A stretch of DNA of 64,000 bases, from assembly GCA_002077045.2 (NCBI GenBank), contig KZ111140.1, forward strand, positions 805,153 through 869,152, read 5' to 3'. This document shows, piece after piece, positions 1-11,309 of this stretch. Within the stretch, counting starts at the first letter, position 1. Each line of letters opens with the position of its first letter. A program made the translations under genes and the position numbers. The notes below the pieces were generated by a model. It was not told the DNA's origin. It saw only the letters and a list, made by a program, of their open reading frames with translations, and searched no databases. Source of the stretch: Rachicladosporium sp. CCFEE 5018. Taxonomy: Eukaryota > Ascomycota > Dothideomycetes > Cladosporiales > Cladosporiaceae.

Positions 1-27
1 TATCATTGGCTATTTAACATAGCTACA

Positions 28-2049
28 ATGGGTGTCGACCTCCACCGCGATGATGATCTGCCTGCGCATGACCCCGCGCTGAGTGCATCCCACCAGCACA
101 CGCATGGCCACCTCCATCATGACACGCATGGCGCGCATACCGGCAACGACGTGCCGGTCTACAGCAAAGGCACGACTGACGAGCCTTCTGTGATCCCGAA
201 CCCAGACCACCAAGACCACCTCCACCATCGTCACCTCGCCTCCTCAGACATCAAGAGCGAGTCCTCCGACCCCAAAGCCCACAATGTGCACGACGTCGAG
301 AAAGGCGGCATCTCCCCCGTCAGCACCCTAGCAGAAGAGGAAGAGCGCGACCCGCAGAGCCATAAGTTCTCGAACTTCTACGCCAAGTACAGAATCTTCT
401 TCCATGTCTTCATCTGGCTGTTCTTCACGGGATGGTGGATTGCGAGTCTGGTACTGCATCGGCCTGGCACTGCGCAGCCGAAGAACTGGGTTATCCCGTT
501 CTTGCTATGGCTGGCGATCACGATCAGGATCATCACGTTCCATGTGCCTGTCACGCTGGTGATGAACCCGGTCAAGAAGCTCTGGCAGATGACGGCTGTC
601 AAGGCCGCGCACTTCGTCCCAGAGAAGTTCCGCACACCTGCTTTCGCTGGCCTGACGATCGCGGTCATCATCGTTGGTGCCTTTGCGTCGGAAGAGAATG
701 CTGATAACACGAGGGAGAACCGCGCTGTGAGCTTGTTCGGGCTGGTCGTGTGTCTCGCCGCACTCTGGGCCACTTCAAGAGACCGCAAGAGGATCAACTG
801 GCATACCGTGATTATGGGCATGCTGGTGCAGTTCATCGTGGCGCTGTTCGTGCTTCGCACAACTGTGGGCTACGATATCTTCAACTTCATCTCTACGCTC
901 GCCCGCCAACTCCTGGCTTTCGCCGGCACTGGGTTAGCTTTTCTCACTTCCGAGGATGTGGTTAGCTACCCGTGGTTCTTGACTGGCGTCATCCCCGCTA
1001 TCATCTTCTTTGTCGCGCTTGTACAGCTGCTCTACTACTATGGCATCGTCCAGTGGGCCGTCGGCAAGTTCGCCGTGTTCTTCTTTTGGAGCATGCAGGT
1101 GTCTGGTGCCGAAGCTGTTGTTGCAGCCGCAACACCCTTCATCGGACAAGGCGAGAGCGCTATGTTGATCAAGCCCTTCGTTGCACATCTTACGAAGGCC
1201 GAACTGCATCAGATCATGGCTTGTGGTTTCGCCACTATCGCTGGATCAGTGCTCGTGGCCTACATCAGCATGGGTCTTAACCCGCAGGCTCTTGTCTCAT
1301 CCTGCATCATGTCCATCCCTGCGTCGCTAGCAATGAGCAAGCTCCGCTACCCCGAGACGGAGGAGACCTTGACCGCGGGCAAAGTCGTCGTGCCCGATGA
1401 CGATGAGCACAAAGCCGCCAACGCGCTCCACGCTTTCGCCAACGGCGCCTGGCTCGGCCTGAAGATCGCAGGCATGATCGTCTCGACGCTGCTAGTCATT
1501 ATCGCACTCCTGAACCTGGTCTCTGGCTTGATGACCTGGTGGGGACGTTACATTGGGTTGTCAGGCGACTACGACCTCACTGTCCAGCTGGTCGTGGGCT
1601 ACCTCTGCTACCCTATCGCTTTCCTGCTTGGTGTGCCCCGTGGCCCGGATCTCATCCGTGTCGCGCGCTTGATCGGTGTGAAGATCGTTGCCGTAAGTCC
1701 TGCCCCTCGAGCTACCCCTCGCACACCTGAAATATACTAATTCACTTCACAGAACGAATTCGTCGCCTACCAAATGCTAACCCAAGATCCCTCCTACGCC
1801 GGTCTCTCTCCTCGCTCGCGTCTCATCGCGACCTACAGCTTATGTGGCTTCGGCAACATCGGCTCGCTTGGCACGCAAATCGGCGTGCTCTCACAGATTG
1901 CTCCAGGCCGTGGCGGAGACGTCTCGAGACTTGCGCTGAGCGCGCTGATGACGGGTATCCTGAGCACGTTGAGCAGTGCTGCGATTGCTGGGTTGTTGAT
2001 CCAGGATGAGACGAGCTATATTGCTGTTGCGGCGACGAAGATGATCTAG
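28..2049 (+). CDS. Concentrative nucleoside transporter (CNT/NupC family)
   Basis: Predicted plasma-membrane, cation-coupled nucleoside importer. Two exons, 28-1692 and 1753-2049, flank a 60-bp GTAAGT...CACAG intron and give 653 aa in one frame. After a hydrophilic N-terminal region (about residues 1-120) come many hydrophobic segments. The family gate is visible as PFIGQGESAMLIKPF (about residue 370), followed by GLNPQALVSS and, across the splice site, YPIAFLLGVP and GFGNIGSLGTQIG, all typical of CNT proteins. The N-terminus is strongly histidine-rich (residues 22-40 and near 67), which is not a family hallmark. The first ATG is used; an upstream exon outside the window is possible because only 27 bases precede it. 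Substrate (uridine, thymidine or purine nucleosides) cannot be read from sequence. Convergent with the PDI gene. Confidence 0.9.
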
Positions 2050-2266
2050 CTGGTGGGGAGGAGAGGGATGTACGTAGATGATTTGGATTGAACCTGGCTT
2101 CACCATAATGTGTTCGCCACCTCATGCCCTCATGCAACCAGCCAGACCAGATACATCACTATCGCTAACCCCGAGAACATACTCGGGTACTACGCAAAGG
2201 CAGCACCGCCCAAGGACGGGATCACCATCCTCAAGACGATGTCTTTCTACGACCACGTCCCGTGCT

Positions 2267-3401
2267 CTACAGCTCCGTCCGGGCACCCGCACCTCTGAAG
2301 ACACTCAGGACATTGCTCCTCCGCACTAAGTCGTCAACTTTATCAGCACTCAAGCCACCCTTCTTCAGTAGTCCTTGAAGCCTCGTGAACTCTTTCTCAA
2401 CATACCCGGCGTTGTCCTCGCTTTTCTTGGCGACTTTGCCGTAGTACTCGGCGTACTTGTCACCTGCGGTACCGACAGCCTTCTCAAACTCGGCGTAGGC
2501 CGAGGCGCCGCCGGACTTGAGCGTCTCGACGATAGAGTTCAATGATGGTACAGTGCCGGCGAGAGGGTTCAAACCACCGCCGACAGCGCGGTAAGTGCCG
2601 GCCTTCTCGTTCATGAATGTGACCAAGTCCTCCTCAGAGCGCCCACCAGAGTATGGCACGCCCTTGGTCGAGCCCTCAGGGTAGTAGAAGATCGTTGGGT
2701 AGCTCTTCATGCCTGCCTCCTGGGCTGTGGCCTTCGCGTTCGGTGCCTCGCAGTCGACCTTGGCGATCAAGACTTCCTTCTCGGACACAAAGTCTGTGGC
2801 GAGTTTCTCCCAGGTCGGCGCGAGGGTCTTGCAGTGGCCGCACCATGGGGCGGTGAAGGCTACGAGAGCGTGCTTCGAGCCAGTGATTGAGGGAGAGAAG
2901 GTCGAGTCTGTAAGCATCTGGACGGCTGGTGGGGCGGTGTGAGGGGTCTTGGGCTTGAGGCTAGTTTTGGATGTGATCTGAGATATATCGGTCAGCAATC
3001 AGTGATAGTGTTCAGTCGATGTTGCAACGTACGAATGCCGTCAAACTCTCCAGATCCCTTCCACCCTTGTAGTCCTCCGGCGTATCACTCTTGCCATCGA
3101 ACCACTTCAGCGTAGGGAAGCCTTGCACACCGAACTTCCGTCCCAGATCCTTGTGGTCATCCGCATCAACTTTGCCGATTGTGACTTTGTCGCTGGCGAA
3201 CTCGAAAGCACCGGCAAGCTCATCGTAGATCGGAGCAAGGGTCTTGCAGTGGCCGCACCATGGAGCAAAGAACTCGACGAGCGCTGGCTTGCCGGACTTG
3301 AGGACAACGTCGTCGAAGTTGGTGGGGAGGAGATCTTTGACGGCGCTGAGGGCGGAGGCGCCGGCGAACAGGGTCGCGACGAGGGGGTTGAGGCGAACCA
3401 T
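2267..3401 (-). CDS. Protein disulfide isomerase, ERp38/TigA type
   Basis: ER-lumen thiol oxidoreductase that forms and rearranges disulfides in secretory proteins. Exons 3401-3033 and 2977-2267 are joined across a 55-bp GTACGT...CTCAG intron to give 359 aa. There is an N-terminal signal peptide (VATLFAGASALSAV). Two thioredoxin domains follow, each with the active site APWCGHCK (about residues 47-54 and near 165), then a helical C-terminal domain of the ERp29 type. The protein ends in RTEL, a plausible variant of the KDEL/HDEL retrieval signal. Two a-type domains plus an ERp29 tail match fungal ERp38/TigA rather than the four-domain PDI1. Confidence in family is high; the retrieval signal is inferred. 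Confidence 0.93.
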
Positions 3402-4743
3402 CTTGCTAATTGTGCTTGGTATATGAGGAGCTATGTGTGTGGAGGGAATATGGTTATGAATATGTTGGCCACTACATGGACATGTGTGTGATGTTCAGGG
3501 TCCAGCTGCTCCTGCCGATGACAAACTCTCATGCAGTGCCAGCTGTCCACCAACGCTTCACCCTTGCCACTGCTGCTCGTGCTCGTCCCTCTGCTTGTGT
3601 CTACATAATTATAGCCGCCAAACAAGGCGCCAAGTTATATGGATCCGTGTAGAGCGATCACTCTCCCCGAGAGCGGTCTCTCCCTGATACAGCAGTCTAA
3701 CAACATGCCCCCAGGGTCACGACGACGATAGCGGCACGTAGGACGCTTGAAGTATGGGGTGGGATGTATACAGTAGATATCTTAGGTTGGAGCACGCCAG
3801 TTACACTGATGACAGCGGGTTGCTTCACTGTGTGCGCAAGATGCATCGTTCTGTGCTCCCCAGTCTGTTCCGTTTCACTGTCAGGAGTGGTGTAGTGTCC
3901 GAGTTTGGTATGGCAAAATGTGCTGACCTTCCCGTATCCCATGAAAGAATCTCAGGATGGAAGTCTCATCATGACACGGGTGGATCAGCCGCTGACACAA
4001 GGCTAGGTCATGCTGGCTGCCCTCGTTCTGAGGACGGCATATCAGATATGTCTATATTATGGCCAAGACTGCACTTACACACAGCCCCTTGACACCAATC
4101 GATACCTCCGTAGCTCAAGAGCCACGTTCACTACGTGTATAAGCTGAACCCGCGACTTCGCGTCTCTGCCCGAGTCGCTACGCCATGGACCACTCTCAAC
4201 TAGGAAGAACGCCGGTTGAATACCAACGGCAAAGCCGACTTCTGAGTGTGCAGGCAAGGGTCTTGACGACGAATGCTTCCATATCGGGGAAGTTAATCAG
4301 AAGTGATTATACCAAATCTGATCAGTGCTCACACGGCGGAGCGAGGATCCGTAAGTGCGCTGAGGGGCGCATGAACTGGGTCTACCAGTACACCGCATAC
4401 GACAAATTGCTATGGCAATGAGGTACAAAGGTTGAGTGGCATCACGAAACCATTCTACCAACAGAATGGAATGTCAGCTTGAAACCTATTGCAGTACCAC
4501 TCCGTAGTCAAGTAAGATAGGGAAGGAGCGATCTGCAGACTCGTAGCGCACTTGCTAGGTCATCACTTGACTCCATCAGATCATGCACTCAATCATCACT
4601 CACCACTAGATGCTATTGACACCCTTCGCACAGGACTACAATCGATGTTTACCTTCGACGGCCCTGCATCCGGCACACTACTCCATTCCATCAAGTAGGG
4701 CTTACTTTCTGCGCAGATACACGGCCAGGCAGTATCAAGAATC
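3402..4743. other. Intergenic, no gene recognised
   Basis: The part next to 3402 is the 5' flank of the PDI gene. The remaining ~1.1 kb has only short overlapping reading frames without recognisable protein similarity, and no tRNA, repeat or transposon signature was seen. Confidence 0.5.
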
Positions 4744-5556
4744 ATGGATGGTTCACCACTAGGCACCATTCCGCCAGAAATCAGGGTCATGATCTTCGAC
4801 AATGTCCTCTCGGAAGTCATCGTCGACGTGGGCCTCAATTCCCGCAATCCGCCTGGTCAGACCGCTTATAGTCAGCGTGCAAGATTCACCGCCATCACTC
4901 GAGTCTGTCGCGAAATCAGGCGCGAGACGTCCGACTTGCATCCACAACCGACCCATGCAACCCTGCGTATCTACAAGCGTTCTGATGGCTTCCTCACTGG
5001 CTTAGACCGTTCTCAGGACTATGTGCTCCACATGGGAAGTCACGAGGGGGATTTGATCCTTCTGAACGCTGAGCGTTGGTTGTACAATAACAAGATCAGC
5101 AAGTCGCAAGTGCGCCAGGTGGCGGTTGACATCGGCAGCATACGGGTCGACGCCAACCGAGGCAAGAATCCGAGTCTCGCAATGGCATATGCAATGATGA
5201 TGGTGGACAAATTGGCCAGCACTGTGAAGTGGTCGCTGGGTGTGGACAGCCATGTCCTGATCGGCTCTGCGAAGGACAATGAGAGTCGAATTATCCCTCT
5301 TAAGATCCGGCAATCCCCACTGGTAGTCTCGATCGAGAGGAACGCAACGTTTGCGATGTTCGAGCGTTGCATCAACATGGAGTTCAAAGCAATGCGAGCT
5401 GCACGAGCTGCTCTGGACTTCAATGAGCACAAGCAGGCAGGTGAACGTCAGCGGCTGCGCGACGTGCTGGAGTGCGTTCGTCACCTATTCCACAGCGGCG
5501 ACGTTGTCAGAAGGTTCAGTCATTGGGAGAAGCGTGATGGGACTGGAGGCTGCTAA
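4744..5556 (+). CDS. F-box-like hypothetical protein
   Basis: Intronless frame of 270 aa that begins at an ATG. The N-terminus (LGTIPPEIRVMIFDNVL, about residues 6-22) has the L-P-x-E-[IL]-R-x-x-I-[FY] pattern of the short F-box-like motif shared by large families of uncharacterised Dothideomycete proteins, followed by VCREIRRET. The rest is hydrophilic with no known domain. A degraded paralogue lies about 800 bp downstream (6340-7088), which supports this being a real gene family. By analogy it could be a substrate adaptor of an SCF-type ubiquitin ligase, but that is inference only. Confidence 0.65.
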   Translation: MDGSPLGTIPPEIRVMIFDNVLSEVIVDVGLNSRNPPGQTAYSQRARFTAITRVCREIRRETSDLHPQPTHATLRIYKRSDGFLTGLDRSQDYVLHMGSHEGDLILLNAERWLYNNKISKSQVRQVAVDIGSIRVDANRGKNPSLAMAYAMMMVDKLASTVKWSLGVDSHVLIGSAKDNESRIIPLKIRQSPLVVSIERNATFAMFERCINMEFKAMRAARAALDFNEHKQAGERQRLRDVLECVRHLFHSGDVVRRFSHWEKRDGTGGC

Positions 5557-6339
5557 GGATCGTATGCTGGAGGCGCTCGGAGGAGCTTACAATGATGAAG
5601 AATGTCGTTGACATGGAGAGGTCTTCCTGACGGCTTTGCTTTTGCGTCAGCTCTTGGTACCGCGTCCATGGAGAATACACCAAAGTGGCGCCGAGACGAG
5701 GGGTAAAGGCAGAGTCTCGTTGAATGTCATGAAAGAGGAGATGCGCCGTTGCTCGCGGACATTGTGCGTGAGCTCTCGCTCGCAGTTGTGTCAGAGTGAG
5801 CGCTCTATTCTTTATACAATTGGAGAGCTTGAGAGACACACGATGTAAGGCGATCCTACCTACTCCTCTTCTGCTCTCAACATCCGTGAATTAATCATCT
5901 TGACGTCTACTTCTTAGACAAGTGTGGACTCTCGTGCAGCCACAGATGCGCCTGCAGTAGCCAGAGTGACTGCGAAGGTGGCCGACCGCAAGCTACGCTG
6001 CTTGAGCGCCATAGCACAGGTTCAGAGAGCGCCGCTAAAGCAGTGTTTTAGTGTTACGAACATTTCCCCAATGGCTTCGAGTGTTGTGAGAGCACACGCT
6101 GTCCAGTGTGATTGCAGAAGCATCCTTGACCTTCGAGCGCAGACTCCTACTCCTTTCTGCCTATCAAAGAGATTAACATCCGTTCGACACCGTACATACC
6201 ATTGTGTTGCTTGTCTTCAACGGGTCAGTAACGCTTTGTAGCAATCTGCTTCACAGCTATACAGTCTCCTCACGCAGTCGATGCAGCTACGAGTCCTCGG
6301 CGCCCATCACAGACTGGCCACGGTCCCACGCCTGTGATT
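5557..6339. other. Intergenic between F-box-like gene and its relic
   Basis: Short unrelated reading frames only; no recognised gene or RNA. Confidence 0.4.
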
Positions 6340-7088
6340 ATGGACCATTCTCCTTTGAACATGCTCCCAGCAGAGCTACGCATCGCAATTTATTCATACG
6401 TCGATGCCGAAGCCATAATCGACGTGACGTACACCTACGGATCGGCGGGACAGACCGTGCCCTTTGCGACACATCGAGTGTGCCGCGCGATCAGGCGTGA
6501 GGCACAGGATTCGTGATCATTACCGTTTCGTGTTATCGTCCGGACATACCGAGAAACTGCGACCTACCTGGACGAGGAATATGGCATCGGGGCCTTCTGA
6601 CGTCTGAGGCCCGACACCATGGCGACCAATTACTCATCTTGGCTCCATAGGTATGGAACCAGTCTGGGACGGATTGAGGAGGTGCTGATCGACGTGGGCA
6701 CGATCAGACTTCCCTTCCATACCCAGGAGAGAAGATCGAGGGCATGGAACGCCAAAGTTCGTGTGCTTCACGACCTTGTCGCGGCCAGCTATCAGACATT
6801 CAACACATCCTGCATTCTTATGGCCAGTTTTGACACTGTTGCTCAGAGCTATGCGTTGGAGAAGATAGAGTTCTTCGACTGCAGTCGTCAGACATGTTGA
6901 CGCAGTATACTTCTGGGATCGACACCTCCATCACGGCTGCGATCGCGGAGCTGAAGGATCTTAAGCTTGCTGGAAGGATCAGTCCTACCTGCTTCCACAG
7001 CAGTCTCTTCCGGCAGTACCACAGGCGAGCTCTAGCGAAAGCGTTCTGCGCACTTCTGTATACCGGCAATCCAGGTGGATTCAACTGA
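6340..7088 (+). pseudogene. Decayed paralogue of the F-box-like gene at 4744
   Basis: Starts MDHSPLNMLPAELRIAIY, which lines up with MDGSPLGTIPPEIRVMIF of the upstream gene. It continues VCRAIRREA versus VCREIRRET, and later EEVLIDVGTIRLPF versus VRQVAVDIGSIRVDA. The frame holds two TGA stops (6514-6516 and 6598-6600). After a third TGA (6898-6900) homology-like sequence continues in another frame to 7088, so at least one frameshift is also needed. No GT-AG intron arrangement that I tried removes the stops. Best read as a tandem duplicate that has lost coding capacity. Confidence 0.6.
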
Positions 7089-8013
7089 GGTGACTTGAGG
7101 AGCATATAAACCGCCAAGGCAAACCTCGAGGACCGCAAGGCTGCTTGTTGCCCACTGAGCATTGAAGTCGGTCAGTACGATCTCGCACTCTTGAAGATTT
7201 CATAGCTGCAAGGTCTTTCTGATGGGAGAGATGTCTTGTTGTTCGTGCAGGAGTCAGCAGATGTGCTGACTCAGCTGGCCGTCATCGGCGTCACCTGTGC
7301 CCAGTGCACCTTCCTTATCAGTTGCCTATCTGTCTCTTCGTCCCACATGCTCATAGCCCACTCCATCATCCACCCCCACCAACCAGCACCACCTATCCGG
7401 TGTATCCTCGCGCCTTCATTCGGCTCCAAGACCCTCGCTGGTCAGCTTTGACGCAAGACGGTCATCGAGCCGCACCGTCTCCGCATGATGTGCATGACAC
7501 AAGTGCGCTGATGGGGCTTCTCTATGCATCATGTGCCTATCTTGCGCCGAAGGCGTGGGCTGCCTAACCCACTGCGTACCTCATGTGAGTTGGGAATGAC
7601 TGTTTACGGCGACTTACTACCATCTTAATTTACTTTGTTCCTTTTACTTCTGCTCACACTTTCATACTGTTGCATTTCTCCCTCTGTGTGTCAGCGCGGT
7701 AGCCATCGTTGCGTCCTACTTTCAGACCGTCGGTCCTCATAGCTCCACATCCCGAGGCTCTCCTGTCTGTTCATTCCAAACCCTCAGTCCAGACTGTTGC
7801 CGTGACGGTCTGTCGCTTGAGAGCTTCGCAAGACTATTAGCACCCAAGGTCGGGCAGCGTACACAGCCACTTCCCTACAAGGCTCGTGCGAGCTGAGAGG
7901 CTACCTCCACTCGAGGAAGCAAACCTTGCTACCACATTTCATTGCATTTCGCTGGCGCTGGGGTGAGAATTTTGGACCAGGAGAACACTCGATCGGCCAG
8001 GACTCTGTACAAC
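7089..8013. other. Intergenic and probable 5' leader of the PQ-loop gene
   Basis: Pyrimidine-rich toward 8000, as expected upstream of a fungal start codon; no gene or RNA recognised. Confidence 0.4.
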
Positions 8014-9339
8014 ATGCCATGGCTCGATGCTTCAGCATTCCAAGCATCACTACCAGATCATTGCACCCCGACCAATGACTTCCTCCTACGATTCAGTCAG
8101 ACCTTCCATATCTGCCTTCCCACGCCTTTAGCATTCGCCAGCAATCTACTCGGTATACTTAGCATATGCTCATGGCTGTTTGCTCAGCTTCCGCAGATCT
8201 ACAAGAACTGGAGCATACAAAGTACATCCGGACTGAGCATCTTCTTCCTGGTGGAGTGGTGCTTGGGTGACCTTGGCAATCTCCTCGGAGCGCTGTTCAC
8301 GCATCAAGCCAATTGGCAGGTGGTGATAGGAGGGTACTATGTGTTCGTTGATCTGTGTCTGGTGATGCAGTGGGTATGGTACGAGAAGCTGAAGCATGGA
8401 AGACATCTGTTGAGGATAAGACGGAAATTTGATGGGACACCGAACTCACAGCACGGAGGTGATGACGGCATGAGCGGAGTGATCATCGAAGGGGTAGACC
8501 CGAGACCGCCCCAAGTCCAACACACTACCCAAGGAACTGAGTATAAGAACAGCAGGCCGAGGCCGATCTTTCGAACACCGACCTTTCGCAAAGGCTCTTC
8601 AGTCGACGAGAAGGCTTCCTCAAGTCTACCAGTCACGCCTGGTGGCGGCATCAATCTACGAGGAGGTCCATCCTCGCCGATGCCATCGCCCTCGCCGCGA
8701 ACATTCTTGTTCATAGCCTGCTTAGTCGCCATGGCTCAAGCATCGCCCGTGTCTCGCGTCGACTCCGGAAAGATACTGCCTCTCATCGCCACCAACATGC
8801 CGACACCACTTGAAACCGCCGGCACAGTTCTCTCATGGCTCTCAACGTTCCTTTACCTCGGCTCTCGACTACCCCAGCTCTACAAGAACTACATTCGAAA
8901 GTCCACAGCGGGTCTAAGTCCCCACCTCTTTGCCGCGGCTTTCTGTGGAAACATGTTCTACTCGTCTGCACTACTTAGCAATCCACGTGCATGGTATGAC
9001 ATGGATGCATTCGGAGGGCATGGCTGGGTCGGCGAAGCAGGCAACAACCGCATCGAGTGGGTTACCGCTGCACTGCCATTCTTCCTCGGTGCCGCTGGGG
9101 TGCTCGGACTTGACGCAGCAGTCGGCGTACAATTCATCCTGTATGGGGAGAGCGATACGAAGCTCGTGGTGATCGAAGAGGGAACAGGTAGGAAGTGGCG
9201 CTGGCGAAGAGTGAGTGGGTGGATGCGAGGTTGGGCTCCTACTGCGAATGAGCTCGATGCAAGTGTCAAGAGTGGTGACAGAGAGGCATTGCTGGAGGCG
9301 AGGAGCGAGCAAGAAGGAACTGGCTACGGTGCCATATAG
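8014..9339 (+). CDS. PQ-loop repeat transporter (Ypq/Rtc2-like vacuolar amino-acid transporter)
   Basis: Seven-helix membrane protein of the Ypq1/PQLC2 family, which exports cationic amino acids from the vacuole. The first ATG in the frame (MPWLDASAF) gives 441 aa; the frame is open further upstream but without an ATG. Two PQ-loop repeats are visible: FAQLPQIYKNWSIQSTSGLS (about residues 65-85) and SRLPQLYKNYIRKSTAGLS (near residue 292). A long hydrophilic loop (about residues 150-250) separates them, as in fungal members. The second half keeps AAFCGNMFYSSALL. Single exon. Vacuolar location and substrate are inferred from the family. Confidence 0.88.
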   Translation: MPWLDASAFQASLPDHCTPTNDFLLRFSQTFHICLPTPLAFASNLLGILSICSWLFAQLPQIYKNWSIQSTSGLSIFFLVEWCLGDLGNLLGALFTHQANWQVVIGGYYVFVDLCLVMQWVWYEKLKHGRHLLRIRRKFDGTPNSQHGGDDGMSGVIIEGVDPRPPQVQHTTQGTEYKNSRPRPIFRTPTFRKGSSVDEKASSSLPVTPGGGINLRGGPSSPMPSPSPRTFLFIACLVAMAQASPVSRVDSGKILPLIATNMPTPLETAGTVLSWLSTFLYLGSRLPQLYKNYIRKSTAGLSPHLFAAAFCGNMFYSSALLSNPRAWYDMDAFGGHGWVGEAGNNRIEWVTAALPFFLGAAGVLGLDAAVGVQFILYGESDTKLVVIEEGTGRKWRWRRVSGWMRGWAPTANELDASVKSGDREALLEARSEQEGTGYGAI

Positions 9340-9585
9340 CTGAAATGATTGCATTTACGACTAATGATGATGGGGCGTGGTCATCGGACGCCTTGCGATG
9401 TGAGGGTCCTTTATACATTGCGACTACGGAGCGGAATGGGTGAGCATAGCGACGGTATGCACTTGGTTGGAGCTATGATAATCATATAGATACAGAAATC
9501 TATCATATACGCTCTATACAAATCCCTGGTACATTGTACCGTATCTGACGTCTCGCTCAGAAAACTCTTTGACGCAATCAACATC

Positions 9586-10984
9586 TCAGAGCATGCTAAT
9601 GACAGCCTTGACCAGCTTCTCATGACCCTTGAGAGCATGTAGAGTGGTTTTCGCATCGAGCGCAGCACACAGATCTTTCAACTCCCCTTCCTTCTCTGCA
9701 CCATCAAGCAGATACCCGGCAGATAGCACTAATGCTTTCTCCCCCTCCTCGCTTCCGATACCTCTCTGCAGCGTCTCCAGTAGACTTGCAAGGAGCTCGA
9801 CCAATTGACCTTCGTCGACTACTAGAGCATCATCCTTTCTCGTCTTCCACACAGCAACAGCAAGGTTGAATGCCAGGCACGCAGCGGCGACCCTGGTCGT
9901 CGAATGATCGACATCGAGAAGACATGACCCGATCAACTCGACTATCAGCGATTTCAACTCGCTTCCCTCCTTCATCAGCTCTGAGACGTAGAGATGCGAG
10001 CCGAAGAGGTTTGAGGCAAGATGCACGCTGACCAATCGTAGGTTGTGCGGGCATTTCTCATCCAGCTCTAATGTCTGCTTCAACACAGCTGCGACTGTGG
10101 ATTCATCCTGCTCCTCGGCGAGATAGCCTGAGACCCGAGCATCTGTCATGGCACATCTTAGAAGATCTACGGCGGCGAAGCGCGTCTCTAGAGGCAGATC
10201 CACGACCTTACTACGATACGCCAGCCCGATGGCTTTCAGATCTGGCAGTGGCGTGTCTCGTGCACCGGAAGCTGAGCGATGTTCAAGGAACTTGAGTAAA
10301 GTGTCAGATTCAGCAGGTATCGGATCAAGTTTTGCACGCAGCTTGGGCAGAGGAGGTAGCTTAGTGTACAAAGTTGGACTCGTCGATCCCAGTAGTGGAT
10401 GTGTGTCCGCTCTCGAGCGACCATTTGTATGCGGTTGAGGTCGCGACGTCGCAGCCGGCACATTCTGCGACGGCACTGGTGCTTGAGTGACTGACCGCAT
10501 GCCGGCTTCGAGACTTGGGCGCAGCATCTGACCAAAAGGCGTTTCGAGGACCCTTCGAGGAAGACTGGTGATGTGGTGCGGAATCCCTTTGCCGACGAGG
10601 AACATGCTGAAGTCGTTTGTGAAGTTGTTGCAATTATGAGCGAAGAGGTCGTAGCTTTCGGGGGTATAGACCTCTTTTAGGGACTCGAGGTACTCCAAGA
10701 TGACTTCTAGTGGAAGCTGCCTGATAGTGCGGAGTCAGACCTAGAGTCTTGCTAAATGACCTGCCCATCACTCACGTTGATCCCATAGGGATAATCTCCA
10801 TTGGGCGTCCGTGATGAGTCGCCCCTGGGTAGCATGTCTGGACGCCTGCGCCGAAGAAGTACTCGATATTGCCGAAGACAAGTGCTGTGTGGTAGACCGC
10901 ATCGATTTGTATGCCTAAGAATTGTCGACTCATCGATCTGGCCATGCCCTGTGTGAGGTCGTACACGTAGAGCTGGACGTCCAT
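9586..10984 (-). CDS. PPPDE (DeSI-type) thiol peptidase with C-terminal PUL domain
   Basis: Exons 10984-10776 and 10720-9586 flank a 55-bp GTGAGT...TATCAG intron and give 447 aa. The N-terminal PPPDE domain shows the catalytic pair: His in AVYHTALVFG and Cys in AHNCNNFTNDF, both typical of DeSI deSUMOylating or deubiquitinating peptidases. The middle (about residues 160-210) is low-complexity. The C-terminal ~230 aa are helical with PUL-like features (RFAAVDLLRCA, NLFGSHLYVSEL, AACLAFNLAVAV). PUL domains bind Cdc48/p97, and a complete CDC48 gene lies in this same window. The start MDVQLYVYDL is preferred; an in-frame ATG at 11014 would add 10 residues. Divergent from the gene at 11310. Confidence 0.85.
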
Positions 10985-11309
10985 CGTGGCAATTGTGTCC
11001 TCGGAGACGCACACGCTGTGGCGAGATTCAAGTCTTTTGAGCAGGTGTTATCGGGGAAGCATGTTGTCAATTTATTAGACTTGCGAATCGCAACAGCGCA
11101 CATGTAGTCTAACAGTGAATGATCTTGGTTGACAAAGGCACCAGTTATTGCGCAGCCGCCACCCAAACGCGAGGAGCGGAAATGACGGGGCTCCGGTGCC
11201 GATGGGCCATCAATAAACAGCATACTTCCATCACCTTCTATCTGCCAGACTACTAGACTAGGTCGCTCACAACGCGCTATACGCGTCTCTATCTGTTCAG
11301 TTTCCCCCG
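10985..11309. promoter_or_regulatory. Divergent intergenic region, DeSI-PUL / F-box-like
   Basis: 325 bp between two divergent starts, so it must hold both promoters. No specific operator recognised. Confidence 0.4.
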
